Translations under genes and position numbers: made by a program
Assembly: GCA_963749145.1 (NCBI GenBank)
Contig: CAVVLN010000004.1
Coordinates: 1,302,001-1,366,000, forward strand
Reading direction: 5' to 3'
Source: JASHPR01 sp963749145
GTDB taxonomy: Bacteria > Actinomycetota > Actinomycetes > Streptosporangiales > Streptosporangiaceae
Length of the DNA: 64,000 nt
The notes under the pieces: model-generated
Database searches by the model: none
What the model was told of the DNA's origin: nothing
Seen by the model: the letters and a program-made list of their open reading frames with translations, nothing else
Shown: piece by piece, positions 24,918-33,488 of the stretch
How positions within the stretch are numbered: position 1 is the stretch's first letter
Layout: each line of letters starts with the position of its first letter

Positions 24918-25851
24918 GTGAGCACGGTCGACGCAGAGCTCGAGGTAGCCGAGACACCCGCCGCCGATCCCGGCCAGGAACTAGCAGGCGCGGGAGGCGC
25001 GGGACGGCGACATGACCGTGCGCAGGCTGCTGCCGCTCCGGCTGCGGCGGAGCGTCGGGGCGTGGTGTTTCGTCGATCACTACGGGCCGATGTCCGTGGA
25101 CGGCGTGACCGGCATGCGGGTCCCGCCGCATCCGCACATCGGGCTGCAGACCGTCACCTGGCTGATCTCCGGCAACGTGCTGCACCGCGACAGTCTCGGC
25201 AGCGAGTCAGATGATCCGTCCCGGCCAGCTGAACCTGATGACGGCCGGGCGCGGCATCGCGCACTCGGAGGAGTCCCCGGCCGAACACGACCCGTCGCTG
25301 CACGGGGTCCAGCTGTGGGTGGCGCTGCCGGACGCATCGCGGCATACCGAGCCGGCCTTCTCGCACCACGCGGAGCTGCCCACCGTCGGCCTGAGCGGCT
25401 TCGAGGCCACCGTGTTCGCCGGCTCCTGGCCGGCCAGCGGTCCCCGGCGCGGATGTTCTCCGAGATCGTCGGCGCCGAGCTCGCGGCCGCCCGGGCGGCG
25501 GCCGGTAGCGTCCCGCTCGCGGCCGCGCACGAGCACGTGATCTTCACCGCCAGCGGCCCGGCCGAGGCAGACGGAACCGAGCTCCAGCCCGGGCAGCTGC
25601 TCTATCTGGAGCCCGGGCGTGATCAGGTGAATGTGTCCGCGCCGGAGGGCGGCCGCGTGTTCCTGCTCGGCGGCGCACCGCTGGGCGAGCGGCTGCTGAT
25701 GTGGTGGAACCTGGTCGCGCGCACGCCGGCCGAGATCGAGGCGGCCAGGTCCGACTGGCAGGCGGGGCGTTTCGGCCCGGTCGCGGATTACGACGGCGAG
25801 CCGCTGGCCGCGCCGCCGCTTGATCCCCGTCTCCTCACCCGCCGGCCATAA
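24918..25851 (+). pseudogene. Pirin family protein, three frameshifts
   Basis: Bicupin pirin, a metal-binding family that includes quercetinases and transcription co-factors. GTG 24918 follows CGGAGG. The protein is distributed over three frames: VSTVDAELEVAETPAADP to about 24990; then DMTVRRLLPLRLRRSVGAW and metal-site PPHPHIGLQTVTWL to about 25207; then MIRPGQLNLMTAGRGIAHSE to about 25440; then back to SPARMFSEIVGAEL through a complete C-terminal cupin (HVIFTASGPAEADGTELQPG, RVFLLGGAPLGERLLMWWN). The family residues are well kept between breaks, which argues for sequence errors or very recent damage. Confidence 0.8.
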
Positions 25852-25952
25852 CGCTCCGTCTCGGGGCTCGTGTAAGCGTTGCCGTCGTCTTGTCCTGTTT
25901 GGCACTATGAAACCGGGGATCGTGGCGACCGTGGCGGGCGAAGGGTCGGACC

Positions 25953-26102
25953 GTGGGGAACATCGGCAAGGAAGCGCCGGAAATCGAGGTACTGCCGGCC
26001 GCGCAGCCCATGCCGGCCGAGCACGAGGCGGTCCCGGCTGAGCCGGCACCTCCGGCGCCCGCGCCGGTCCCGGCCGCCGAACCGGCCGCGGCCCGGGCGT
26101 GA
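25953..26102 (+). CDS. Small Pro/Ala/Glu-rich conserved protein
   Basis: 49 residues starting (M)GNIGKEAPEIEVLPA, then Pro/Ala/Glu-rich to the end. I recognise the MGNIGKE opening from small actinobacterial proteins of unknown role. GTG 25953 has GAAGGG upstream, and the TGA overlaps the GTG of the next gene (GTGA at 26099-26102), so the two are translationally coupled. Too short for most gene finders. Probably intrinsically disordered. Confidence 0.6.
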   Translation: MGNIGKEAPEIEVLPAAQPMPAEHEAVPAEPAPPAPAPVPAAEPAAARA

Positions 26103-26974
26103 CGGCGAGGCAGTTCGACGGCGCTGACAGCACCGTCCCCGACCTGAGGGTCGGCGAGATCCGGGCGCTGCGCACGTTCCGGCTCTCCGAGCACGGGGAC
26201 CTGAACCCGGTGGCGTACACGGCCGCCGGGCCGTGGGTGGACGGCCCGAACACCGCGCGGTGCCGCGGCCGGAGCCACACGCCCGCCGCGCCCGGCTGCA
26301 AATGCGGCTTCTGGGCCTACGGCAGCTACCGCGGGGTCTGTGACTACGCCGAGGCGCAACGCCTGCTCGCGGTCATCTCATGCTGGGGCCGGGTGGTGCC
26401 CGGCACCCGCGGCCTGCGCGCCCAGTACGCGCGGATCGAGGCGATCTGGGTGTCCGGCCGGGTATCCCGCGGCCGGGTACGGCGGCTCCGCGAGGGCTAC
26501 CCCTCCGTCGCCATCTACCGCAGCAGGCGGCTGATGCTCTTCAGGAACCGCCCGACCGTGCTCGCCTCCTACGAGCCGGACCCGCCGGCGCGCCGGCCCA
26601 TGCGCGGCCGCCCTCCGGCCCGCGGTCCCCAGCCGCTGCGCAGCCTCGTCCCGTCCCGGAGCACGCTGCCGCGGCCGGGCGGCTTCCCGCGCTGGAAGCG
26701 CTACCCGCGCCGGGAGCCGTTCCGGCTCCAGCAGCGCTGGTCCCTCCGGCGCGCCGTGGCGTCGCCGCTGGGCTTCCTGGCCTGGCTCACGCAGTCCGCG
26801 ACGTCGCTGCGGTACCCGTTGTCGGCCCGGGGCCCGATGTCGGACCGGGTCCTCGTGGGCGGCACCCGCCTGAGCGTCACCGTGGCCATCCTGGCGCTCT
26901 GCTGGGGACTGACGGTCATGACCCTGACCGCGGTCATCCTGCATGTGCTGTGGCCGGGCACGTTCTGGGCCTGA
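26099..26974 (+). CDS. Conserved actinobacterial protein with C-terminal membrane anchor, function unknown
   Basis: 291 residues. A cytosolic domain (about 20-165) with CRGRSHTPAAPGCKCGFWAYG and ISCWGRVVPGTRGLRAQYAR blocks is followed by a basic Pro/Arg-rich linker and a C-terminal hydrophobic helix (VTVAILALCWGLTVMTLTAV, about 262-285). Several conserved Cys/His could bind metal. Coupled to the 49-residue protein upstream. I know the pattern as an actinobacterial hypothetical family but not its role. Confidence 0.8.
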   Translation: MTARQFDGADSTVPDLRVGEIRALRTFRLSEHGDLNPVAYTAAGPWVDGPNTARCRGRSHTPAAPGCKCGFWAYGSYRGVCDYAEAQRLLAVISCWGRVVPGTRGLRAQYARIEAIWVSGRVSRGRVRRLREGYPSVAIYRSRRLMLFRNRPTVLASYEPDPPARRPMRGRPPARGPQPLRSLVPSRSTLPRPGGFPRWKRYPRREPFRLQQRWSLRRAVASPLGFLAWLTQSATSLRYPLSARGPMSDRVLVGGTRLSVTVAILALCWGLTVMTLTAVILHVLWPGTFWA

Positions 26975-27041
26975 CCGCGCCGCGGGGCCCGCCGTTCGGT
27001 GATATGGCCGCAAATGGCCGGCCTGGCGTACCGTCACCGTC

Positions 27042-28142
27042 ATGGCCGAGCAGATGTGGCGCGTCGTGGCCGTCTTCCGCGTCGTCACGCTCGCCTACGC
27101 GGCCTTCCTGATCATCCGTGACCACGGCGGCTACGCCCACCCGGCGGGCGGATGGCTGGCCCTGGCGGTCATGTGCGTGTGGACCGTGGTCACCGTGATC
27201 GCCTACGCCCGCCCGGCCGGGCGCAAGCCGTGGCTGATCGCTGCCGACGTGGCGCTCGCCGCCGCCCTGGTGCTGAGCACCCGGCTGATCCTCACCGCGA
27301 GCCAGATCAGCGCGGGCGCGCCGACCATCCCGGTGTCCTGGGCCGCCGCGTCGGTCCTGGCCTGCGCCGTGGCCGGCGGCCCGACCGGGGGCCTGGCCGG
27401 CGCCGTCGTGATCGTCGCGGCCGACCTGGTCGAGCGCCAGGCGCTGCCGCAGAGCACGTTCAGCAACACCGTGCTGGTGCTGATCGCGGGCGGGGTGGGC
27501 GGCTATGTGGTCCAGCTCGGGCTGCGCGCCGAGGCCGCCGTCGACAGCGCGGCCAGGCGGGAGGCGGCGATCGCCGAGCGGGAACGGATCGCCCGGAGCA
27601 TCCACGACTCGGTACTGCAGGTGCTGGCGCTGGTCAGCGCCCGGGGACGAGAGCTCGGCGGCGAGGCGGCCGAGCTGGCCCGGCTGGCCGGGGAGCAGGA
27701 GAGCGCGCTGCGGTCGCTGGTGTCCGGCGCGTCCGTGGGCCGTCCCGAGGGCGGCCTGCTCGACCTGGCCAGCCTGCTGGAGCCGCTCGGCGGCCCGCGG
27801 GTGACCGTGTCCTGCCCGGCGGGCGCCGTCCTGCTGGCCGAGCCGCCGGCGCGCGCGGTGGCCGCCGCGGCGGGCGAGGCCCTGGACAACGTCCGCCGGC
27901 ACGCCGGGCCCGACGCCCGGGCCTGGGTGCTGGTGGAGGACGACGGCGCCGCGGTCACGGTGAGCGTGCGGGACAACGGGCGGGGCTTCGCCGAGAGCCG
28001 GCTGGCGGAAGCCGCGGCCGCGGGCCGGCTCGGTGTGGCCCAGTCCATCCAGGGGCGGCTCCGGGACGTGCGCGGGACTGCCTGCCTGAGATCGTCGCCT
28101 GGCCAGGGAACCGAGGTGGAGCTGCGTGTCCCCCGACTCTGA
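27042..28142 (+). CDS. MacS-type sensor histidine kinase (HisKA_3/HATPase)
   Basis: 366 residues. Four to five membrane helices (residues about 10-160), then ERIARSIHDSVLQVLALV with the phosphorylated His, and an ATPase domain (N-box EALDNVRRHAG, G1 SVRDNGRGF, G2 GQGTEVELRVP). It resembles the MacS sensor family of actinobacteria, which acts with a NarL-type regulator. It overlaps the next gene by 17 bases, so sensor and regulator are coupled. The signal is unknown. Confidence 0.92.
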   Translation: MAEQMWRVVAVFRVVTLAYAAFLIIRDHGGYAHPAGGWLALAVMCVWTVVTVIAYARPAGRKPWLIAADVALAAALVLSTRLILTASQISAGAPTIPVSWAAASVLACAVAGGPTGGLAGAVVIVAADLVERQALPQSTFSNTVLVLIAGGVGGYVVQLGLRAEAAVDSAARREAAIAERERIARSIHDSVLQVLALVSARGRELGGEAAELARLAGEQESALRSLVSGASVGRPEGGLLDLASLLEPLGGPRVTVSCPAGAVLLAEPPARAVAAAAGEALDNVRRHAGPDARAWVLVEDDGAAVTVSVRDNGRGFAESRLAEAAAAGRLGVAQSIQGRLRDVRGTACLRSSPGQGTEVELRVPRL

Positions 28143-28815
28143 GCTGCGAGTGCTCGTGGTCGACGACCACCCGATCTGGCGCCAGGGCGTGGCGGCCGGA
28201 CTGGAGGAAGCCGGCTGCTCGGTCGCCGGGACAGCCGGAGACGGCGCCCAGGCGCTGCGGGTGGCCGCCGCCACCCGCCCCGGCGTGGTGCTGCTCGACC
28301 TGAACCTGCCGGACATGTCGGGCGCCGAGGTGACCCGGCGGCTGCTCGCCGCCCACCCCGGGATCCGGGTCCTCATCTTGTCGGCGAGCGGCGAGCGGCA
28401 GGACGTGCTGGACGCCATGACCGCGGGCGCCGCCGGCTACCTGGTCAAGTCCGCGCAGTTCAGCGAGCTGCTGTCGGCGGTGCGCGCCGTGGCGGCGGGC
28501 GAGGCGGTGTTCACGCCCGGGCTGGCTGGCCTGGTGCTCGGCGAGTACCGCAGGCTGGCCGCCGGGGGTGGCGCGGGTCCCGCTTCGGCGGCCGGGGCCG
28601 CCCAGGACCGGACGCCGGCCAGGCCCCGGCTCACCGAGCGGGAGACCGAGGTGCTCCGCCTGGTGGCCAAGGGCATGACGTACCCGGAGATCGCGGCGCT
28701 GCTGGTGCTCTCCCCCCGCACCGTGCAGAACCACGTCCAGAACACCCTGATCAAGCTGCAGTTGCACAACAAGGCGCAGCTCGTGCGATACGCGCTGGAG
28801 CAGGGCATCGGCTAG
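28126..28815 (+). CDS. NarL/FixJ-family response regulator
   Basis: 229 residues. Receiver domain with acidic pocket VVDDHP, phospho-Asp in VVLLDLNLPDMSG, Lys in YLVKSAQ; a Gly/Ala/Pro linker; LuxR-type helix-turn-helix LTERETEVLRLVAKGMTYPE. The GTG start at 28126 lies inside the kinase gene. It is the cognate regulator of the upstream sensor. Confidence 0.94.
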   Translation: MSPDSELRVLVVDDHPIWRQGVAAGLEEAGCSVAGTAGDGAQALRVAAATRPGVVLLDLNLPDMSGAEVTRRLLAAHPGIRVLILSASGERQDVLDAMTAGAAGYLVKSAQFSELLSAVRAVAAGEAVFTPGLAGLVLGEYRRLAAGGGAGPASAAGAAQDRTPARPRLTERETEVLRLVAKGMTYPEIAALLVLSPRTVQNHVQNTLIKLQLHNKAQLVRYALEQGIG

Positions 28816-29116
28816 GCGACCCGGGCAGGATCGGGACCAGCCCCACCGCGGCCCCGTTGACCAGCGCGAACGTGCGAACCACGGCTCGAGCAGCCGCCCC
28901 GGCCTGGCCCGGGCCGGCGCCGCGTCCCGGCTGGCCGTCACGGGCCCTGGCGCGGGTCCGGCGCCATGGCCGCGACGGTAGCGCCGCGGCCGGGGCGGTT
29001 CGTGAATTGGAAAACGATTACCGGGTATGGATGACGGGTGGAGATCATATCTACTAACAAAGTAGGTATAGTAGTATTTCCGGGTCCGCTCGCGGCCCAT
29101 GACCCCTGGAGAAGCC
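28816..29116. promoter_or_regulatory. Intergenic region with a notably AT-rich segment before the sulfotransferase
   Basis: About 300 bases without a gene. Bases about 29000-29080 are far richer in A/T than anything near (TATCTACTAACAAAGTAGG, ATAGTAGTAT) and include the small inverted repeat CTACT-AACAA-AGTAG. This looks like a promoter or operator for the sulfotransferase at 29117, and possibly a mark of recent acquisition. Confidence 0.45.
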
Positions 29117-30100
29117 ATGGCTCTGCCCGACTTCTTCGTGGCCGGCGCGCCCAAGGCAGGCACCACCGCCGTGCACGTGGCGCTGGCCCGCCATCCCTCG
29201 CTCTACATGTCAGCGGTCAAGGAGCCCAAGTTCTTCCTCACCGACGGGCCGCCGCCGACCCGGGGCGGCCCCGGCGACGTGCAGACCTACCGTGAGCACG
29301 TCTGGCGCCGGGACGACTACGAGGCGCTGTTCAACCTCGCGCCCGCCGGGGCCCGGCGCGGCGAGTCCACGCCGTTCTACCTGTACAACCGAGACGCGCA
29401 GCGCCGTATCCGCGCGCTGGTGCCGGACGCCAAGCTCATCGTGATCCTGCGGGACCCGGTGGAGCGGGCCCATTCGAACTGGACCCACCTGTGGTCGGCC
29501 GGCCTCGACCCGGTCGGGGACTTCGTGCTGGCCTGCGCCGAGGAGGAACGCCGGATCGAGGCGGGCTGGGCCGACTTCTGGCACTACACCGCGCTCGGCC
29601 GCTACGGGGAGCAGCTGGAGCACCTCTACTCGGTGTTCCCCGAGGATCAGGTCTTCGTCTTCCGCTACCGCGCCCTGGTCGAGCAGCCGGCCCGGATGCT
29701 CGACCAGATCTGCGCGTTTCTGGGCGTGCCGCAGGGTGTCCTCAGAGAGGTGCCGCGGGAGAACGTCACGGCACACCCGGAGCGATCGCTCCGGCACCAC
29801 AGCGTGGCCAAGGTTTTGCGCCTGTCCGCCGCGGCGGCTGGCGTCCTGCCGCACGCGGGCCGGCTGACCAGCTCGCTGGAACGCGTCCTGCAGCGGGACA
29901 GCCCGCCCCGCCAGCCGCTGACCTGGGCGCAGCGGCAGGCGCTGCTGCCCAGGTTCGAGGCTGATATCAGGCTGCTCGAGGTCATCACCGGCGATGACTT
30001 CAGCGACTGGCTGCTGCCGCGCGGCGACTCGGGCGGGCTGGTGGGGGCCAGGCCCGCGGGGCAGCGCCAGGCGCGCAACGGCCGGCCCCGCTCCTTCTGA
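29117..30100 (+). CDS. Sulfotransferase (PAPS-dependent family)
   Basis: 327 residues. The 5'-phosphosulfate-binding loop is FFVAGAPKAGTTAVHVALA near the N-terminus, and the 3'-phosphate motif is IVILRDPVERAHSNW; EPKFFLTDG is also typical. ATG 29117 is preceded by GGAGAAG; ATG 29099 would add six residues. It would sulfate an unknown small molecule or polysaccharide. No PAPS synthesis genes are nearby. Confidence 0.9.
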   Translation: MALPDFFVAGAPKAGTTAVHVALARHPSLYMSAVKEPKFFLTDGPPPTRGGPGDVQTYREHVWRRDDYEALFNLAPAGARRGESTPFYLYNRDAQRRIRALVPDAKLIVILRDPVERAHSNWTHLWSAGLDPVGDFVLACAEEERRIEAGWADFWHYTALGRYGEQLEHLYSVFPEDQVFVFRYRALVEQPARMLDQICAFLGVPQGVLREVPRENVTAHPERSLRHHSVAKVLRLSAAAAGVLPHAGRLTSSLERVLQRDSPPRQPLTWAQRQALLPRFEADIRLLEVITGDDFSDWLLPRGDSGGLVGARPAGQRQARNGRPRSF

Positions 30101-30108
30101 CCCGGGGC

Positions 30109-30183
30109 CGCCGGCCAGGCCACCGCCGGCCAGGCCACCGCCGGCCAGGCCACCGCCGGCCAGGCCGCCGCCGGCCAGGCCGC
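30109..30183. repeat. 15-bp tandem repeat, about five copies, between sulfotransferase and GH43-like gene
   Basis: Units of CCGCCGGCCAGGCCA repeated from about 30109 to 30183 with one or two substitutions in the last copies, just downstream of the sulfotransferase stop and 17 bases from the convergent gene end. Non-coding as placed. Confidence 0.9.
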
Positions 30184-30200
30184 GGTCCGGGCGCTCCCGG

Positions 30201-31106
30201 TCAGCGCAGCTCGGTGCGCAGTTCGTGCGCGCCGTCCGCCCGCGTCATCTCGTAGTAGTAGCGCTCGCCGGAGCCGCCGAGGTCGAGGATGGACAGGTAG
30301 CGCAGCCCCCCGGGACCGTAGGGGGACTGAGCGATGGGGCCGCGGGCGGTCAGCGCCGCCGGCTCCGGGCCGGCCGCCACCCCGGTGCGCTCCTCGAAGT
30401 TCTCTTCCGCGCTGGCCCGGCCGTCGTAATACGCCATCACCGAGCCGGGGGCGAGCCGGACGGCGGAGACCCGCACGCCGCGCGCGTCCCACTCCCCCGG
30501 CCGCGGGCTCAGCGCGGTGCCCTGCCAGGTCCAGGCCAGGCCGTCGGTGCTGCACGCGTAGTCGGTCGCCATCCGGTCGGTCTGGTCCGGGTCGGTCAGC
30601 GGATGCACCGACGCCCACAGGTGCCACACGTCGCCGTCGTGGATGATGACGGGGTCCTTAACGGCGGTCTTCTCGTCACCGGGCAGCACCACCCGGCTGC
30701 GCCGCGCGTCGAACGCGCCCGGGTGGCGGGCCTCGAGCACCTCGACGCGCCAGTGCTTGGTCCCCGGGGTGGCGCAGCTCAGGTACAACCGCCAGCCGCC
30801 GTCCGGGGCGGGGACCAGCGCCGGGCGCTCGAGCGACTCGGCGCCGAGTTCCTCCCGGCGGATGGTCAGGAGCGTCTGGAAGTGCTCCCCGTCGGCGGAG
30901 CGCGCCACCGCCACGGCAAAGCCGCGGCCGCGCCCGTGCGGGCGGCGCAGCCGGTAGGCCAGGTAGATCTCCCCGTCATCCCGGGCGGCGCTCGGCGACC
31001 CGGCCCACGTTCCCGGGCCGCTCCCGGGCGGCGGCACGGCGACGACGGAACGCTCCGGCTGCGGCATCAGGGTGGCCACCTGCGCCACGGCGTCTTCAGA
31101 GATCAT
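30201..31106 (-). CDS. Five-bladed beta-propeller protein, GH43/GH62-like
   Basis: 301 residues with no signal peptide. Repeating propeller blades are visible: IYLAYRLR, AVAVARSADGEHF, RPALVPAPDGGWRLYLSC, VKDPVIIHDGDVWHLWAS, DYACSTDGLAWTWQG, VMAYYDGRAS. The conserved acidic residues (KDPVII, YYDGRAS) resemble glycoside hydrolase family 43-type folds. The substrate cannot be told. Transcribed convergently with the sulfotransferase. Confidence 0.75.
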   Translation of the reverse strand: MISEDAVAQVATLMPQPERSVVAVPPPGSGPGTWAGSPSAARDDGEIYLAYRLRRPHGRGRGFAVAVARSADGEHFQTLLTIRREELGAESLERPALVPAPDGGWRLYLSCATPGTKHWRVEVLEARHPGAFDARRSRVVLPGDEKTAVKDPVIIHDGDVWHLWASVHPLTDPDQTDRMATDYACSTDGLAWTWQGTALSPRPGEWDARGVRVSAVRLAPGSVMAYYDGRASAEENFEERTGVAAGPEPAALTARGPIAQSPYGPGGLRYLSILDLGGSGERYYYEMTRADGAHELRTELR

Positions 31107-31426
31107 GCCGGAACTCTAGATGATGGTTAGCGGTCCTTACTGACGATCACGGCCATAGCACCCCGTCAAGTCCAGGTGCCCGCCGCCAGGAGACCACGGG
31201 GGAGAAGCGGGGCCTGGCCGGGCAGCGGAGCACGGGCGACAGTGAAATACCGGCAGGCCGGCCCCGTCAAGCCTGCCCGCGCGATTCGCTAGCGGATCGC
31301 TAGCGAGGCGGCGGCGGCGCGGCCCGGGCGGGCGGAAATCGGCCCGGCCGGGCGGGCGGGAAATCGGCGCGGCCTAATGTCCGGATCGCCGGGCATGACC
31401 CGGCTGCGGCAGGGCAGTGTTTGCTC
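31107..31426. promoter_or_regulatory. Divergent intergenic region with palindromic and direct repeats
   Basis: 320 bases between divergent genes, no ORF. The 8-bp palindrome CGCTAGCG occurs twice 11 bases apart (within 31285-31305), a one-turn spacing typical of an operator for a dimeric regulator. A second direct repeat, GGAAATCGGC with GGGCGG before it, occurs at about 31333 and 31359. Either could control the membrane protein at 31427. Confidence 0.45.
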
Positions 31427-32242
31427 ATGACCCCCAATCCCCCGGCGGGCGAACCCGGGCCGGGCAGGCCGGCGACGAGCACGCAGGTTCCGGGCCCGCG
31501 GTGGCTGGCGTGGCGGGCCGGAGCGGTCCTGATCGCCGTGGTCGCGGTCGTCGCGGTCACGGCCGGCCTGAGCGCGGCGGCCGGCGGCGGGCCCGCGGGC
31601 CGTGGCGGCGGGTCCCGGGCGATCTCCGTCACGGCTGGCCCGGTCGCCACGGTCGACCTGCAGGCCGTGCCGGGACAGCTGACGATCACCGGCGTGCCGT
31701 CCGGCCGGGTGCGGCTGACCGGGGAACTGGATTGGACCGGGCACGCTCCGGTCGTCGCCACCGGGTTCGGTCCGGCCCGCGTGCTGCGGCTGACCTACCG
31801 GTGCGCCGCGGCGAGCCCGTGCACCGCGAACTGGCGGCTGGCCGTGCCCCGGCGCACCGCGGTCGTGCTGCGCGTGCCGGCCGGCCATGTCGTGGTGTCC
31901 GGGCTGGCCGGGCCGCTGCAGATCACCGCGGGCAGCGTCGATGTGGCCGCCACCAGCCTGCGCTGCCCCTCGCTGACCGCCGTGATCACCTCGGGGCACC
32001 TGGGCGCCGCGTTCGCCGCGGCCCCGCGGCGGGTCAGCATCACCCTCACCTCCGCGCAGGCCACCCTCTGGCTGCCGGGCAGCGCCGCGTACGCCGTGAC
32101 CGGCGAGGTCACCACTGGTTACCTGCACGTCGGCGTCCCTCAGGCCGCCGCCGCGTCGCATACCGTGACCGCCCGCATCACCTCCGGCGAGCTTGACCTG
32201 CGGGCGGCGGGCGGTGGTCAGCCGGCGACCGGGGACACGTGA
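31427..32242 (+). CDS. Membrane-anchored DUF4097-like beta-helix protein
   Basis: 271 residues. A Pro-rich cytoplasmic N-terminus, one helix (AGAVLIAVVAVVAVTAGLSA, about 29-50), then an extracellular repetitive beta-rich region (VDLQAVPGQLTITG, VVLRVPAGHVVVSGLAGPLQ, LTAVITSGHLGA, YAVTGEVTTGYLHVG, VTARITSGELDL). This alternating pattern is typical of DUF4097/DUF4098 putative adhesins. ATG 31427 chosen over TTG 31421. Function unknown. Confidence 0.75.
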   Translation: MTPNPPAGEPGPGRPATSTQVPGPRWLAWRAGAVLIAVVAVVAVTAGLSAAAGGGPAGRGGGSRAISVTAGPVATVDLQAVPGQLTITGVPSGRVRLTGELDWTGHAPVVATGFGPARVLRLTYRCAAASPCTANWRLAVPRRTAVVLRVPAGHVVVSGLAGPLQITAGSVDVAATSLRCPSLTAVITSGHLGAAFAAAPRRVSITLTSAQATLWLPGSAAYAVTGEVTTGYLHVGVPQAAAASHTVTARITSGELDLRAAGGGQPATGDT

Positions 32243-32264
32243 CCTGCGGGCGGCCGGGCGGTGG

Positions 32265-33401
32265 TCAGCCGGCGACGGCCGAGGGCTGGCCGGCGCGGAG
32301 CGGGCTGACCGGCACGAGGTCGATGCCGGGCGGCTCGCGCAGGGCCGCCCGGGCGGCGATGGCCCCCGTGTAGGGGCCCATGGTCAGCCCGTGAGCGCCG
32401 AGGCCGGTGGCCACTACCAGGCCGTCGACGCCGGGGACCGGGCCGAGCAGCGGCCGCGCGTCCGGGCCCATCGGCCGCAGGCCCACCCTGGTCTCCAGGT
32501 GGGTGGCGGCGGCCAGGCCGGGAGCCACGGCCAGCGCCTGCCCGAGAACTTCGCCGAGCCCGCCCGCCGTCACCCGGGGGTCGAAGCCAGCCCCGGCCTC
32601 GCGGGTGGCCCCGGCGACGACCCGGGAGTCCTCGAACGCCAGCAGGTAATGGCTGCTCCCGCCGGGCAGCACCACCGGCCAGCGGCTGGTGTCGGCGGGC
32701 TCGACCGACATGTGGACGATCTGCCCGCGCTGCGGCACGACGTCGAGGGCGACGCCCGCGGGTTCCAGGAACGACCTGGTCCAGGCCCCGGTCGCGGCGA
32801 CCACGGCATCGGCCTCGACGATCTGCCCCTTGACTCTCACCCCGGCCACCCGGCCCCGGCGGCACACCAGTTCCGCCCGCGCGGCCGTGATGACCGCGCC
32901 CTGGGCGACCGCCGCCCGGGTCAGGGCCGCCGCCAGCCGCCGCCCGTCTACGCGGCAGGCGCCGCCGACCCACACCGCCGCGCCTTCGGCGCGCAGCGGC
33001 GGGAACAGGTCACGGGCCTGCGCGCCGCTCAGGCCCGTGACCTCGCCGATCTCGGGCGCGCTGGCCCGGCGGCCCAGGAGCCGCTGCCGGACGTCCTGGA
33101 GCTGCGGCGGGGAATCGGCCAGGATCAGCGCCCCGACCTGGCGGTACCCCAGATCGGTCTCGCCGACGTCGGCGAGCTCGCCAGCGAGCCGGGGAAACAT
33201 GCCGGCCGACGCGCGGGCCAGGCCGTACCAGACCGGGTCATCGGCCAGGGCCGACGTCCACGGGCAGACGATCCCCGCCCCGGCCGCCGTGGCCTGGCCC
33301 GGCATCGCCGCGTCGGCCAGCAGCACCTCGGCCCCCAGGCCGCTGGCCGTGTACGCGCAGCTGGCCCCGACGACGCCCGAGCCGACCACGATCACGCGCA
33401 T
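32265..33401 (-). CDS. FAD-dependent amino-acid oxidase/dehydrogenase (DadA/ThiO/glycine-oxidase-like)
   Basis: 378 residues, DAO family. N-terminal FAD motif VIVVGSGVVGASCAY; AGAGIVCPW; central GGACRVDGRRLAAALTRAA; C-terminal ETRVGLRPMGPDARPLLGPV and ATGLGAHGLTMGPYTGAIAA, the FAD ribityl motif. Oxidative deamination of a D-amino acid, glycine or similar amine is expected. A single gene with no partner, so the substrate cannot be assigned. Confidence 0.87.
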   Translation of the reverse strand: MRVIVVGSGVVGASCAYTASGLGAEVLLADAAMPGQATAAGAGIVCPWTSALADDPVWYGLARASAGMFPRLAGELADVGETDLGYRQVGALILADSPPQLQDVRQRLLGRRASAPEIGEVTGLSGAQARDLFPPLRAEGAAVWVGGACRVDGRRLAAALTRAAVAQGAVITAARAELVCRRGRVAGVRVKGQIVEADAVVAATGAWTRSFLEPAGVALDVVPQRGQIVHMSVEPADTSRWPVVLPGGSSHYLLAFEDSRVVAGATREAGAGFDPRVTAGGLGEVLGQALAVAPGLAAATHLETRVGLRPMGPDARPLLGPVPGVDGLVVATGLGAHGLTMGPYTGAIAARAALREPPGIDLVPVSPLRAGQPSAVAG

Positions 33402-33488
33402 GGGCTACCTCCGGCTGACGAGCACGGCCGTCGAGGTCATCCTGCCCGCGCCGCGGGCCGACCATGCGCGGGCATGACCCGTGGCGCG

